This document shows, piece after piece, positions 19,011-27,562 of a DNA stretch of 64,000 bases. The notes below the pieces were generated by a model. The model did not search any database and was not told where the DNA came from. It saw only the letters and a program-made list of their open reading frames with translations. The translations under genes were made by a program, and so were the position numbers. Position 1 is the first letter of the stretch; each line of letters opens with the position of its first letter. Source of the stretch: Edaphobacter dinghuensis. Lineage in GTDB: Bacteria; Acidobacteriota; Terriglobia; Terriglobales; Acidobacteriaceae. The stretch lies in contig NZ_BMGT01000001.1 in assembly GCF_014640335.1 (NCBI RefSeq), forward strand, positions 558,001 to 622,000. Direction: 5' to 3'.

Positions 19011-19218
19011 CAAGGAGGTTGCCTCTTAAATTTTGAAATTAATATTTGCTGGCTTCGAGTGTGAAAGCGACACATGACAGCAAAGTGAACACCATGTTGC
19101 AGTTGCGTTACTTTTCACCCAAACGCAACCCAGCACAAACAAAATTCCAAATCCCTGCAATAAAACACGTCATCAACCCAGACGGGTACGAAGACGAGCA
19201 CAAAGACAGGTACAAAGC

Positions 19219-19310
19219 CGGGTGCCCCATGTCCCGCCTCTGGGACATGGGTTGAACCACCACCACACCATCCCAAAGTCACGTCATCTCGACCGCAGCA
19301 AAGCAGACCC
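19219..19310 (+). repeat. Repeat B (19219-19263) and truncated repeat A head (19279-19310)
   Basis: B is intact with the GTCCCGCC/GGGACATGG hairpin. The following A has the head CACGTCATCTCGACCG but lacks the GAGAGACCCC tail, so it looks decayed. The 19011-19388 gap holds nothing else I can support. Confidence 0.8.
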
Positions 19311-19388
19311 AGCACAAAGCACCCAAGTGCAAACCCCCGCACGACTATGAGACCATCCCCTTTGGAAAGTTTTTGGGAGTAAAGACAT

Positions 19389-20636
19389 ATGTGCGCCCAG
19401 CGCCTCAAGGTCACGGTCGGAGTCACAGGAGGCATCGCCGCCTATAAATCGGTAGAGTTGGTCCGGCTCCTGCAGGACGCAGGCTACGATCCCCATGTCG
19501 TCATGACCCGCGCCGCCGAAGAGTTCCTTCGCCCCCTCACCTTCGCCGCCATCACCGGCCATAAGGTCATCACCAGCCTCTGGAGCGAAGACGCCGGCAT
19601 TGGCTCCGATTCGGACGAGTCCGGCATCGAGCACATCAACGAAGCTCAAACCACACAGGCCCTCATCGTCGCTCCCGCCACCGCGCATGTGCTCGCCAAA
19701 TTCGCCCACGGCCTCGCCGACGACTTCCTCTCCACCATGTACCTCGCGACCACTGCGCCCGTCATCATGGCCCCCGCAATGAACGTTAATATGTGGAACC
19801 ACCCAGCGACCCGCGCCAACGTCGAAAGCCTTCGCGCTCGCGGCGTAACGTTCGTCGAACCCGGCAGCGGCCATCTCGCCTGCGGCATGGTCGGCGGCGG
19901 ACGCCTCGCCGACAACACGGCAATCCTCGCAACCCTGCAATCCGTCCTCGCCTCAACTAACGCCTCAAGCAACACCTCGATCGACGACCTCACCGGCGAA
20001 ACCATCCTCATCACCGCCGGAGGCACGCGCGAGGCCATCGACCCGGTACGCTTCATCGGCAACCGCTCCAGCGGACGCATGGGCTTCGCCATCGCCGAAG
20101 CCGCCCGCCGCCGCGGAGCCCGCGTCATCCTCATCGCCGCGCCCACCGCCATCGCTCCCCCGGCAGGCTGCGAGGTCGTCTGCGTCACCTCCGCCGCAGA
20201 GATGCAGGCCGCCGCACTCAAACATCTCCACGAAGCCACCATCGTCATCATGGCCGCAGCCGTAAGCGACTACACCGTAAAAGCCGCCACACAAAAACTA
20301 AAGCGCGACCAATCCCGCATCCTAGAGCTAGAACCCACCACCGACATCCTCCGCGAACTCTCCACCCGCAGAAACCCCGGCACCCTCGTCATCGGCTTCG
20401 CCGCCGAAACCGAAGACCTCCTCGCCAACGGCCGCGCCAAGCTCGAGCGAAAAAGCATAGACGCCATCGTCGTCAACGACGTCTCCTCCCCCAATCTCGG
20501 CTTCGACTCGCAAAACAACGCAGGCACCATCCTCACCAAAGCCACCGAAGTAGCCATCCCTCCCACCACCAAAGCCGCCATGGCCGAACGCATCCTCGAC
20601 GAGATCAAAAAGCTACGCACCCAACCCAACTCGTAG
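19389..20636 (+). CDS. coaBC: Bifunctional phosphopantothenoylcysteine decarboxylase/synthetase
   Basis: This 415-aa protein joins two enzymes that turn 4'-phosphopantothenate into 4'-phosphopantetheine in CoA synthesis. The N-terminal CoaC half is a flavodoxin-like FMN protein with VTGGIAAYKS, the PXMNXXMW motif (APAMNVNMW, about 130) and a Gly/Cys active-site loop (GSGHLACGMVGGGRL). The C-terminal CoaB half (from about 205) has 'ILITAGGTREAIDPVRFI' and 'NRSSGRMGFAIAEAARRRGA', and KLKRD near 300. GGGAGTAAAGACAT precedes the ATG. It lies upstream of panB and panC, so this is a pantothenate/CoA cluster, although repeats separate the genes. Confidence 0.95.
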   Translation: MCAQRLKVTVGVTGGIAAYKSVELVRLLQDAGYDPHVVMTRAAEEFLRPLTFAAITGHKVITSLWSEDAGIGSDSDESGIEHINEAQTTQALIVAPATAHVLAKFAHGLADDFLSTMYLATTAPVIMAPAMNVNMWNHPATRANVESLRARGVTFVEPGSGHLACGMVGGGRLADNTAILATLQSVLASTNASSNTSIDDLTGETILITAGGTREAIDPVRFIGNRSSGRMGFAIAEAARRRGARVILIAAPTAIAPPAGCEVVCVTSAAEMQAAALKHLHEATIVIMAAAVSDYTVKAATQKLKRDQSRILELEPTTDILRELSTRRNPGTLVIGFAAETEDLLANGRAKLERKSIDAIVVNDVSSPNLGFDSQNNAGTILTKATEVAIPPTTKAAMAERILDEIKKLRTQPNS

Positions 20637-20654
20637 CTAAGAACCGAACCCAAC

Positions 20655-20697
20655 TGGGTGCCCATGTCCCGCTTCTGGGACATGGGTTGAACCACCA
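20655..20697 (+). repeat. Repeat B
   Basis: TGGGTGCCCATGTCCCGC, loop TTCT, GGGACATGGGTTGAACC: the B hairpin, one C shorter than other copies. Confidence 0.85.
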
Positions 20698-20801
20698 TAC
20701 ATCACTTCCAACCGCACACCTCCCTTGTTTGTCATTCCCGAAGGGAATCTGCGTTTACTCGAATCACCAAAACGACATCTGGAGGATCCCGCCACAAAAA
20801 G

Positions 20802-20890
20802 CCACGTCATCTCGACCGAAGGCGTGCAGCTTTATCGCACGCCGCAGTGGAGAGACCCCTGTATTTCGCCGTTGCCGTTGCCTGTTCTTA
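20802..20890 (+). repeat. Repeat A, long-tailed copy
   Basis: Head CACGTCATCTCGACCGAAG; stem GGCGTGC/GCACGCC, loop AGCTTTATC; tail GAGAGACCCCTGTATTT, then the extended tail CCGTTGCCGTTGCCTGTTCTT shared with a few other copies. Confidence 0.9.
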
Positions 20891-20992
20891 AAATCCGCGA
20901 CAACCCGCGCCCATCCGCAGTCGGCTTTCGCGCCGAACCACCACCCCCGGCCAGACTTGCCGTGCGACTTTACGGCGCGTACCCTTAAAAAG

Positions 20993-21071
20993 CTGCCGGA
21001 GAAACCCCGGCGACAGGTGGTATCCAGCCAAAGCTGCAATCCGCAGCACACGGCGGAGCTGCACTGGAGAT
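20993..21071 (+). promoter_or_regulatory. Structured leader upstream of panB
   Basis: Several short stems can form directly before panB: GCCGG/CCGGC near 20994-21010 and GCTGC/GCAGC around an AATCC loop near 21031-21045, ending near the GGAG ribosome-binding site. It could be a cis-regulatory leader or chance. It matches no riboswitch class I know. Confidence 0.2.
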
Positions 21072-21075
21072 TGCA

Positions 21076-21999
21076 ATGAGCCTCACAACGTTTCGCCCCT
21101 CGGCCCCCGAGCGCACCGCCAAAGGTGCATCGCCAGAACGCGACAGCGCCGCCAAGGTCACCGTCCCCTCCCTCCTCGATAAAAAGCTCTCCCGCCAGCC
21201 CATCACCGTGGTCACGGCATACGACTACGCCAGCGCCCGCCTCGTCGATGAGGTCGGCCTCGACGTCATCCTCGTCGGCGACTCTCTGGCCATGGTCATG
21301 CAGGGTCACGAGAACACGCTGGCCATCACCATGGACGAGATGCTGCTCTACACCCGCGGCGTGCGCCGTGCCGTCCGCCGCGCCCTGCTCGTCTCCGACA
21401 TGCCCTTCGGCAGCTACCACGTCGACGACCGCGAAGGAGTAGCCAACGCACTCCGCTTCGTCAAAGAGGCCGGAGCCGAGGCCGTCAAAGTCGAAGGCGG
21501 CCGCGAGCGCACCGCGCTGGTGCGCCGCATCGTCGACGCCCAGGTGCCGGTCATGGGCCACCTCGGCCTCACCCCGCAGAGCGTCCACCGCATGGGCGGC
21601 TACAAGGTTCAAGGCAAAACTCTGGCGGCAATCGAAGACCTGCGCGCCGACGCGCTCGCGCTCGAAGACGCAGGCTGCTTCGCCATCGTGCTCGAAGGCG
21701 TCCCCCGCGAGCTGGCCAAAATGGTCACCGCAGAGCTGCACATCCCCACCATCGGCATCGGCGCCGGTCCCGACTGCGACGGCCAGGTCCTCGTCCTCCA
21801 CGACATGATGACGATGACCTTCTCGCCCCCGGCCAAGTTCGTCCGCCGCTACGCCGACGTCTCCACCGTCATGCGCGAGGCCCTCGGCAACTACAAGCAC
21901 GACGTCGAGACACGCGACTTCCCCTCCGACGCCGAAAGCTACCACCTCTCGCAGGAGACACGCGACCGCCTGGCAGCCCTCGCCGAAAAAGCCGGGTGA
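21076..21999 (+). CDS. panB: 3-methyl-2-oxobutanoate hydroxymethyltransferase
   Basis: This 307-aa enzyme transfers a hydroxymethyl group from 5,10-methylene-THF to alpha-ketoisovalerate, giving ketopantoate. Family motifs are 'ITVVTAYDYASARLVDE' at the barrel start, metal-binding VGDSLAMVMQGHENTL, DMPFGSY, VKVEGG, 'PVMGHLGLTPQSVHRMGG' and IGIGAGPDCDGQVLV. An N-terminal extension of about 30 residues precedes the barrel compared with the E. coli enzyme. The ATG has a GGAG site 8 nt upstream. panC follows after a repeat-containing gap of about 150 nt. Confidence 0.96.
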   Translation: MSLTTFRPSAPERTAKGASPERDSAAKVTVPSLLDKKLSRQPITVVTAYDYASARLVDEVGLDVILVGDSLAMVMQGHENTLAITMDEMLLYTRGVRRAVRRALLVSDMPFGSYHVDDREGVANALRFVKEAGAEAVKVEGGRERTALVRRIVDAQVPVMGHLGLTPQSVHRMGGYKVQGKTLAAIEDLRADALALEDAGCFAIVLEGVPRELAKMVTAELHIPTIGIGAGPDCDGQVLVLHDMMTMTFSPPAKFVRRYADVSTVMREALGNYKHDVETRDFPSDAESYHLSQETRDRLAALAEKAG

Positions 22000-22017
22000 T
22001 GGAACCAGCCCAGAACT

Positions 22018-22110
22018 ACGTCATCTCGACCGAAGCAACGGACAGCTTTATCGTCCGTTACGTAGCGGAGAGACCCCTGTATTTCGCATTTGCCGTTGCC
22101 TGTTCTTCTC
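22018..22110 (+). repeat. Repeat A with alternative stem
   Basis: Head TACGTCATCTCGACCGAAG; stem AACGGAC/GTCCGTT with loop AGCTTTATC; tail GAGAGACCCCTGTATTT and extended tail TTGCCGTTGCCTGTTCTT. The stem differs from the GGCGTGC type on both arms while the loop is unchanged. Confidence 0.92.
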
Positions 22111-22134
22111 ATCAACAGAAATAACCAACCCGGA

Positions 22135-22140
22135 TAACCT
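22135..22140 (+). promoter_or_regulatory. -10 box of panC (leaderless type)
   Basis: TAACCT, then 6 nt (CAAAGC), then the ATG of panC at 22147. No Shine-Dalgarno site is seen. Confidence 0.4.
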
Positions 22141-22146
22141 CAAAGC

Positions 22147-22980
22147 ATGAAGACCATAGAAACCGTAGCCGAGATGCAGCACCTCTGCCGCAGCCTCCGC
22201 GCCGACCGCGCTCCCCTCGGCCTCGTCCCCACCATGGGCGCGCTGCACGCCGGTCACCTCTCGCTCGTCCGCCGCGCCAAATCCGAGTGCGCCTCCGTCG
22301 CCGCCACCATCTTCGTCAACCCGCTCCAATTCGGTCCCAACGAAGACCTCGCCAAATATCCGCGTACCTTCGACGAAGACTGCCGCCAGCTCGCAGCCGC
22401 AGGCGTCGACCTCCTCTTCGCTCCCACCCCAGCCGAGATGTACCCCTCCGGCGCAGCCACCACCATCAGCATCATCGGCATCGGCGACCGGCTCGACGGA
22501 GCCTCCCGCCCCGGCCACTTCACCGGCGTAGCCACCGTCGTCGCCAAGCTCTTCCACATCGCCGCCCCCCACCGCGCCTACTTCGGCCAAAAAGACGCCG
22601 CACAGCTCGCCGTTCTGCGGCAGATGACCCGCGACCTCAACTTCGACCTCGAGATCATCGGCTGCCCCATCGTCCGCGACGCCGACGGCCTCGCCCTCAG
22701 CAGCCGCAACAAATATCTAAGCGACTCCGAACGCATCGAAGCCCTCGCCCTCAGCCGCGCCCTCCAACGCATCGAGCAGGCCATCGCCCACGGCGAGCGG
22801 CAAAGCGATCGCCTCATCCAGCAAGCGCTGCCGGAACTGACCAACGTAAAACTCGACTACCTGGCCACCGTAGACGCCCAAACCCTGCTACCCGTCACGA
22901 CGGTAGAACCGGGAACGCTGATCGCCGTAGCAGCCTGGGTAGGCCAAACCCGTCTGATCGACAACCTGCTGGCCGATTAG
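22147..22980 (+). CDS. panC: Pantothenate synthetase
   Basis: This 277-aa ATP-dependent ligase joins pantoate and beta-alanine. It shows the nucleotidyltransferase signature 'VPTMGALHAGHLSLVRRA', the pantoate-binding VNPLQFGPNEDLAKYPR, 'HFTGVATVVAKLFHI', FGQKDAAQLAVLRQM, and the KMSKS-like ALSSRNKYLS loop. Length and motif order fit the family fully. It completes the coaBC-panB-panC group; panD (beta-alanine supply) is not in the window. Confidence 0.96.
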   Translation: MKTIETVAEMQHLCRSLRADRAPLGLVPTMGALHAGHLSLVRRAKSECASVAATIFVNPLQFGPNEDLAKYPRTFDEDCRQLAAAGVDLLFAPTPAEMYPSGAATTISIIGIGDRLDGASRPGHFTGVATVVAKLFHIAAPHRAYFGQKDAAQLAVLRQMTRDLNFDLEIIGCPIVRDADGLALSSRNKYLSDSERIEALALSRALQRIEQAIAHGERQSDRLIQQALPELTNVKLDYLATVDAQTLLPVTTVEPGTLIAVAAWVGQTRLIDNLLAD

Positions 22981-23022
22981 CCCAACCCAAAACACATCAC
23001 CTGCCCATTACGCTACCCTAAA

Positions 23023-23087
23023 GTCACATCACCTCGACCGAAGGCGGCGTACTTTCCGCCGCAGGGGAGAGACCCATGTATTTCGCA
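23023..23087 (+). repeat. Repeat A, diverged copy
   Basis: Head CACATCACCTCGACCGAAG; stem GGCGG/CCGCC with loop CGTACTTT; tail GGAGAGACCCATGTATTT. The rest of the 22981-23358 gap holds a possible promoter (TATACT at 23154-23159 with CTTGTG 16 nt upstream) and no other gene. Confidence 0.85.
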
Positions 23088-23358
23088 CTTTTCCCTCGCC
23101 CTAAAGCTTCCACCCAACCAGCCGATAAGCTCTTGTGGGCCCCGTCGCGCATCTATACTGATAACTATTTTGAAAGAAATAACTCTAAAGTTGCAGAAAG
23201 CTGGCTCTGCGCCGCATACCCGACTGTGACAGACTAATCAGAATCGGCTATCTCGCTCTAAGAGGTAATTAAAACAGTTACTTGACTAGAATTTAAGGAG
23301 AGCCTCCGCAGACGGATCAGCCCAGGTTCTGGCCAGTGTTTGGGAACGGCGGTTTTTT

Positions 23359-24681
23359 ATGGAGTCCAATTCAATCCACAACCAGGTCACCAGAGAGATC
23401 GAGCGTCTCTCCGGTGTGAAGTTGGAGTGGCCCAAACTGCCCCCGATGCTCGAGGAGCGCTTTGAGCAGAACATCGCCCAGCAGCGCGCCACCCACCTGT
23501 GGTATCAGGGCTTCATCGCCATCGTCCTGTTCGACATCTTTGCCCTCATCGACTACTTCATCGGTGACGGCGCCAGTTGGCGCGCCATCATCCTGCGTGT
23601 CGCCGTCATCACGCCGCTCGCGCTTCTGGTCAACGCCACCATGCGCTGGAACCCCGGCAAGATCTACCGCGAAACCAGCGTCGCCGTAGTCATCATCCTG
23701 GTCGGCCTCTCCGAGCTCTACATCGGGGCTGGCAGAAGCTCCGCCGCCTCGGCCTATGCGCAGGCCGGACTCATCATCGCCATCCTCTTCGCCAACCTGG
23801 TCATGCGCCTGCCCTTCAGCTACGCGTTCAGCACTTCAGTTGTCCTGTTTGCGGGCGACCTCGTCTTCTTCCACTTCGACCACTTTCTCACCCCCTCCGA
23901 GCGTACACTGGGGCTTACGCTCACCGGTTTCTCCACCCTCATGTCGATGGTTGCGAACTTCAGCTTCGGCAGACACCTGCGCCTCGTCTACCTCATGCTG
24001 CTGCGCAACGAGATGCAGAGTGAAGAGCTGGCCTTCGTCAACGCCGAGCTGCATCGCATCTCCAGCCGCGACAACCTCACCGGCCTCGCCAACCGCCACT
24101 CCTTCGAGCTCTACTGCGGCACCCTCTGGCAGCAGACCATGACCGAAGGCACACTGCTCTCAGCCATCGTCATCGACATCGACCGCTTCAAAGCGGTCAA
24201 CGACCTGCGCGGCCACCTCTACGGCGACAAGGTGCTCACCCGTGTCGCCTCGCTGCTGCAACAGTCCCTGCGCGGCAAAGACGACTTCGCCGCCCGCTTC
24301 GGTGGCGAGGAGTTCGTCGTCCTGCTTCCCCAGACCTCGCAGCGCTCCGCTCTGATCGTCGCCGAGCGTATCCGCAAACTGGTCGAAGTCGCCGGCTCCC
24401 CCGCAGTCGAGGCAGCCGAGCCCGGCACCGTCATGCCGACCACCGTAAGCTGCGGCGTCGCCACCTGTCTTCCCGGCGAAGGCTACTGCATCGAAGACCT
24501 GCTCGAAGCCGCCGACAAGGCGCTCTACGAAGCCAAGCGCAGCGGTCGCAACCGTGTCTGCGCCGGCGAGGTCTCCGCCACAGGCAGCTCGCACCGCCCC
24601 GAAGAGATGTCCGGAAACCGCATCGGCGCCCAAAGCGAATCGAACCTGCGCGCCACCGCCCGCAAAGTCCTCTGGGGCTAA
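23359..24681 (+). CDS. Membrane-bound diguanylate cyclase (GGDEF)
   Basis: This 440-aa protein has six predicted membrane helices (about residues 45-215) acting as a sensor or anchor module, then a GGDEF domain (about 235-400). The catalytic loop is intact (FAARFGGEEFVVLLPQ), with substrate-binding DNLTGLANR and DIDRFKAVND, so it should make cyclic di-GMP. The inhibitory I-site RxxD is not in register before GGEEF (GKDD is found), suggesting loss of product inhibition there. A frame start at ATG 23359 is used; no strong ribosome-binding site is visible. It has no obvious operon partner. Confidence 0.88.
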   Translation: MESNSIHNQVTREIERLSGVKLEWPKLPPMLEERFEQNIAQQRATHLWYQGFIAIVLFDIFALIDYFIGDGASWRAIILRVAVITPLALLVNATMRWNPGKIYRETSVAVVIILVGLSELYIGAGRSSAASAYAQAGLIIAILFANLVMRLPFSYAFSTSVVLFAGDLVFFHFDHFLTPSERTLGLTLTGFSTLMSMVANFSFGRHLRLVYLMLLRNEMQSEELAFVNAELHRISSRDNLTGLANRHSFELYCGTLWQQTMTEGTLLSAIVIDIDRFKAVNDLRGHLYGDKVLTRVASLLQQSLRGKDDFAARFGGEEFVVLLPQTSQRSALIVAERIRKLVEVAGSPAVEAAEPGTVMPTTVSCGVATCLPGEGYCIEDLLEAADKALYEAKRSGRNRVCAGEVSATGSSHRPEEMSGNRIGAQSESNLRATARKVLWG

Positions 24682-24699
24682 GCCACCCATCACCCCAAA

Positions 24700-24770
24700 A
24701 CCACGTCATCTGCACCCACCCAAGCCGGGTGCCCCATGTCCCGCATTTGGGACATGGGTTGCCTCCCATC
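24700..24770 (+). repeat. Repeat A head remnant (24700-24716) plus repeat B (24725-24770)
   Basis: CCACGTCATCTGCACC is a decayed A head; B follows with GGGTGCCCCATGTCCCGC and GGGACATGGGTTG. Confidence 0.8.
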
Positions 24771-24787
24771 ACACCACCCCAAAACCC

Positions 24788-24985
24788 TCACCGCAGCATA
24801 TGCCCATGCCCAATCGGTCCCAGCAGGCCAAACGATTGCAGCAGCCAGATAATCACAGCCAGGATCACCACCACGCGAATGATCTGCTTGATGGTTCCGT
24901 CCATAGGAATCAGCCCGATCAGATACAACAGCAGGCCAATCACAATAAGTGTCACAATGACGCTGATAAGCGTAGGCGTAAGCAT
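24788..24985 (-). CDS. Small two-helix membrane protein (Thivi_2564-like)
   Basis: This 65-aa protein starts at ATG 24985 behind an AGAGGAC site. It has two membrane helices (LISVIVTLIVIGLLLYLIGL and IIRVVVILAVIIWLLQSFG) joined by the conserved-looking loop IPMDGTIKQ, then a short GPIGHGHMLR tail. The pattern is that of a widespread small membrane protein family (Thivi_2564 type) of unknown function. It stands alone between repeats. Confidence 0.7.
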   Translation of the reverse strand: MLTPTLISVIVTLIVIGLLLYLIGLIPMDGTIKQIIRVVVILAVIIWLLQSFGLLGPIGHGHMLR

Positions 24986-25073
24986 AGGGCATCGTCCTCT
25001 TCGAAATAGCTTCCTCGATCTGAGATGCCGGAAACCCGCTCCCCGCCGTGCCCGATGACCCACTTAATCCAAA

Positions 25074-25217
25074 ACCACGTCACCTCGACCGAAGACGGGT
25101 GCCCCATGTCCCGTCTTTGGGACATGGGTTGAATCACCACAAGGCACGTCATCTCGACCGAAGGCGAAGCCGGAGTGGAGAGACCCCTGTATTTGCACTT
25201 GCTGTTGCTTGTTCTTA
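25074..25217 (+). repeat. A head (25074), repeat B (25095-25140) and repeat A (25144-25217)
   Basis: This copy shows the modular build most clearly: ACGTCACCTCGACCGAAG leads directly into the B hairpin, then a second head CACGTCATCTCGACCGAAG leads into the A centre (GGC GAA GCC) and tail GAGAGACCCCTGTATTT with extended tail. Confidence 0.92.
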
Positions 25218-25264
25218 CAATCCGCGACAAGCGACGTCCCGGTGCAGATCGCCGTTACCCCAAC

Positions 25265-25750
25265 CTACCCAGTCACAATCCCCAGCGCCAGCACAGCGAA
25301 CCCCACCGTCACCAGGTCTTCTGCCACCGCCACCGGCCAGTCTTTGCTGCCCGACCGCATCACGATCTCGCGCCGAATCAGGTATCCCCCGAACGCGCCC
25401 ACCAGCGCCCCGCCCACTCCGAGAATCACGCCCTCGAACTCCGACCCATTCAAACTGGCCGCAACGATGCCTCCCGCCAGCCCGCCCAGCAGAATCCGCG
25501 CCATCAGTGGTCCGGGCGACGTCCGGTCAGGAATCCGCGGCATCTTGTCAGCCACCAGCTCGCTCACCGCCAGCACGGTAAAGACAACCGCCGTCGCCAG
25601 CTTTGCCGTCCAGGACGCCCACCCATCCACCGGCAGATATCCGGTGTAGGCAAACCAGCAGATCACCGCCATCGGCGTAAATGTCCGCATCCCGGTCGCA
25701 GCCCCAAGCAGGGGGATTGCCACGATCCAAGCCATCACCGCCATCGCCAT
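25265..25750 (-). CDS. DUF4126-type membrane protein
   Basis: This 161-aa protein starts at ATG 25750 behind a GAGGAGCAGCG site. It has four or five glycine-rich membrane helices and the motif 'GMRTFTPMAVICWFAY', with SELVADKMPRIPDRT and 'ARILLGGLAGGIVAA', matching small DUF4126 proteins. Function unknown; the glycine packing suggests a compact channel- or transporter-like bundle. It lies between repeat clusters and shares no operon. Confidence 0.7.
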   Translation of the reverse strand: MAMAVMAWIVAIPLLGAATGMRTFTPMAVICWFAYTGYLPVDGWASWTAKLATAVVFTVLAVSELVADKMPRIPDRTSPGPLMARILLGGLAGGIVAASLNGSEFEGVILGVGGALVGAFGGYLIRREIVMRSGSKDWPVAVAEDLVTVGFAVLALGIVTG

Positions 25751-25860
25751 CGCTGCTCCTCGCCGCGCCGACTCTTGCGAGACCAAGAGTACAACGTTCT
25801 CTCCACCAAAAGCACATCATTCCAACCGAAAGCCAAGACAAGTCAAAGCCGGGTACAAAG

Positions 25861-25906
25861 CCGGGCGCCCCATGTCCCGCCCTTGGGACATGGATTGAAC
25901 CACCCA
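25861..25906 (+). repeat. Repeat B
   Basis: GGGCGCCCCATGTCCCGC, CCTT loop, GGGACATGGATTGAACC. It is preceded by a decayed A head at about 25811. Confidence 0.85.
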
Positions 25907-25957
25907 TCACCCCATCCAGGAAACCCACATCATCTCAACAGAAGGCCCAGCAATAAA

Positions 25958-26030
25958 GCACGTCATCTCGACCAAAGGCGTGCGGCTTATCGCACGCCGC
26001 AGTGGAGAGCCCCTTGTATCTCGTCTTTCC
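25958..26030 (+). repeat. Repeat A
   Basis: Head CACGTCATCTCGACCAAAG; stem GCGTGC/GCACGC around GGCTTATC; tail GTGGAGAGCCCCTTGTAT. With repeat B and the glyA terminator it fills the 25751-26139 gap. Confidence 0.88.
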
Positions 26031-26070
26031 CCAAACCCCAAAAACCACTCATGCAATGACGTATCGCCCA

Positions 26071-26117
26071 ACCAAAAAGCCGCGTGACCGGAGACCTTCG
26101 CCTCCCATCACGCGGCT
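26071..26117 (-). terminator. Rho-independent terminator of glyA
   Basis: AGCCGCGTGA (26078-26087) pairs perfectly with TCACGCGGCT (26108-26117); on the reverse strand the stem is followed by TTTTTGG. It ends 22 nt beyond the glyA stop. Confidence 0.85.
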
Positions 26118-26139
26118 CTGAACAAAAACCTACAGCCCG

Positions 26140-27405
26140 TTACGACTTGTGCAGCCAGCCATACAGCGGAAACTTGTTGGCCAGCTCGCCCACCTGCCCG
26201 CGAATCTTGGCTAGCCTCGCCTCATCCGTACGATGCTCCAGCGCCTCGTTGATCCACTGGGCGATGGTACGCATCTCCGCCTCTTTCATCCCGCGCGTCG
26301 TCAGCGCAGGAGTGCCGATGCGAATGCCGCTCGGCTTCATCGGCGGATTCGTATCGTACGGAATCGCATTCTTGTTCACCGTGATCCCCGCCGCACCGAG
26401 AGCGTTCTCCGCCTCCGAGCCCAGAATCCCCTTCTGGAAGACATCGACCAGCATCAGGTGCGTGTCCGTACCACCCGAGATGATGCGGTAACCCTCACCC
26501 GCCAGTGCCTCGGCCAACACCTTCGCATTCGCCACCACCTGCTTGGCATAGGTAGCAAACTCAGGCTGCAAAGCCTCTTTGAACGCCACTGCCTTGGCCG
26601 CAACAATGTGCATCAGCGGCCCGCCCTGCTGGCCGGGAAACACGCTGCGGTCCACATTCGCCGCAAACTCCTGACGGCACAAAATCATGCCCGCGCGTGG
26701 CCCGCGCAGCGTCTTGTGCGTGGTCGTCGTCACAATATGCGCGTGCGGCACCGGCGAAGGATGCACGCCGCCCGCCACCAGACCGGCAAAGTGTGCCATA
26801 TCGACGACAAAGTACGCTCCCACCTTGTCCGCAATCGCGCGCATCCGCGCAAAGTCAAACTGCCGCGGATAGGCGCTGCCACCGCCGATAATCATCTTCG
26901 GCTTCTCGCGCTCGGCCGTCGCCTCAAGCTCGTCATAGTCAATCGTCTCGGTGTCCTTGCGAACCTGGTAGCCGACCACGCGATACAGCTTGCCGGAGAA
27001 ATTCAGCTTGTGGCCATGGGTCAAATGTCCGCCATGAGCAAGGTCAAGCCCCAGAATGCAATCACCCGGCGTCAGGATCGACATATAAGCCGCCGCATTG
27101 GCCTGCGAGCCGGAGTGCGGCTGCACGTTCGCATGTTCCGCGCCGAAGAGCTGCTTCGCACGGTCGCGCGCAATGTTTTCGACCACATCGGCGTACTCAC
27201 AACCGCCGTAATAACGCTTGCCGGGATACCCCTCGGCATACTTGTTCGTGAAGACCGTCCCTGCGGCCTCCAACACGGCGCGGCTGACAAAATTCTCCGA
27301 AGCGATCATCTCCAGCCCTTCATGCTGGCGAATGACCTCGTGCTCGATCTGCGCGGAGATATCGGGGTCCGCGGCGGCAAGGTTTGCGTTGAAATCAATG
27401 GGCAT
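26140..27405 (-). CDS. glyA: Serine hydroxymethyltransferase
   Basis: This 421-aa PLP enzyme interconverts serine and glycine with tetrahydrofolate, feeding one-carbon metabolism. Signature elements include '[17 protein letters not shown]', [13 protein letters not shown], '[16 protein letters not shown]', the active-site lysine in [14 protein letters not shown], and FPGQQGGPL. Length is normal. TAAAAT lies exactly 6 nt before the ATG, the leaderless pattern seen elsewhere here. It is monocistronic between repeats. Confidence 0.97.
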   Translation of the reverse strand: MPIDFNANLAAADPDISAQIEHEVIRQHEGLEMIASENFVSRAVLEAAGTVFTNKYAEGYPGKRYYGGCEYADVVENIARDRAKQLFGAEHANVQPHSGSQANAAAYMSILTPGDCILGLDLAHGGHLTHGHKLNFSGKLYRVVGYQVRKDTETIDYDELEATAEREKPKMIIGGGSAYPRQFDFARMRAIADKVGAYFVVDMAHFAGLVAGGVHPSPVPHAHIVTTTTHKTLRGPRAGMILCRQEFAANVDRSVFPGQQGGPLMHIVAAKAVAFKEALQPEFATYAKQVVANAKVLAEALAGEGYRIISGGTDTHLMLVDVFQKGILGSEAENALGAAGITVNKNAIPYDTNPPMKPSGIRIGTPALTTRGMKEAEMRTIAQWINEALEHRTDEARLAKIRGQVGELANKFPLYGWLHKS

Positions 27406-27411
27406 GGCTCT

Positions 27412-27417
27412 ATTTTA
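27412..27417 (-). promoter_or_regulatory. -10 box of glyA (leaderless type)
   Basis: TAAAAT, then AGAGCC, then the ATG at 27405. Confidence 0.45.
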
Positions 27418-27466
27418 TGTCACGCAGCATCTCTTACCACGCAGCATCTCAATGCATCGCTACAAA

Positions 27467-27524
27467 ACACGTCATCTCGACCGAAGGCGAAGCCGGAGTG
27501 GAGAGACCCCTGTATTTCGCTTTT
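27467..27524 (+). repeat. Repeat A, short-centre copy
   Basis: Head CACGTCATCTCGACCGAAG, centre GGCGAAGCC, tail GTGGAGAGACCCCTGTATTT. Confidence 0.92.
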
Positions 27525-27562
27525 AAATCCACACCCACCCGCGCCAATCCACGGTCGCTCTT

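Noticed and set aside
20993..21071. Known riboswitch before panB
   Set aside because: Short stems exist but match no riboswitch consensus I know; kept only as a weak leader entry.
23100..23358. Cyclic di-GMP riboswitch before the GGDEF gene
   Set aside because: The conserved GEMM core and tetraloop pattern are not found in the leader.
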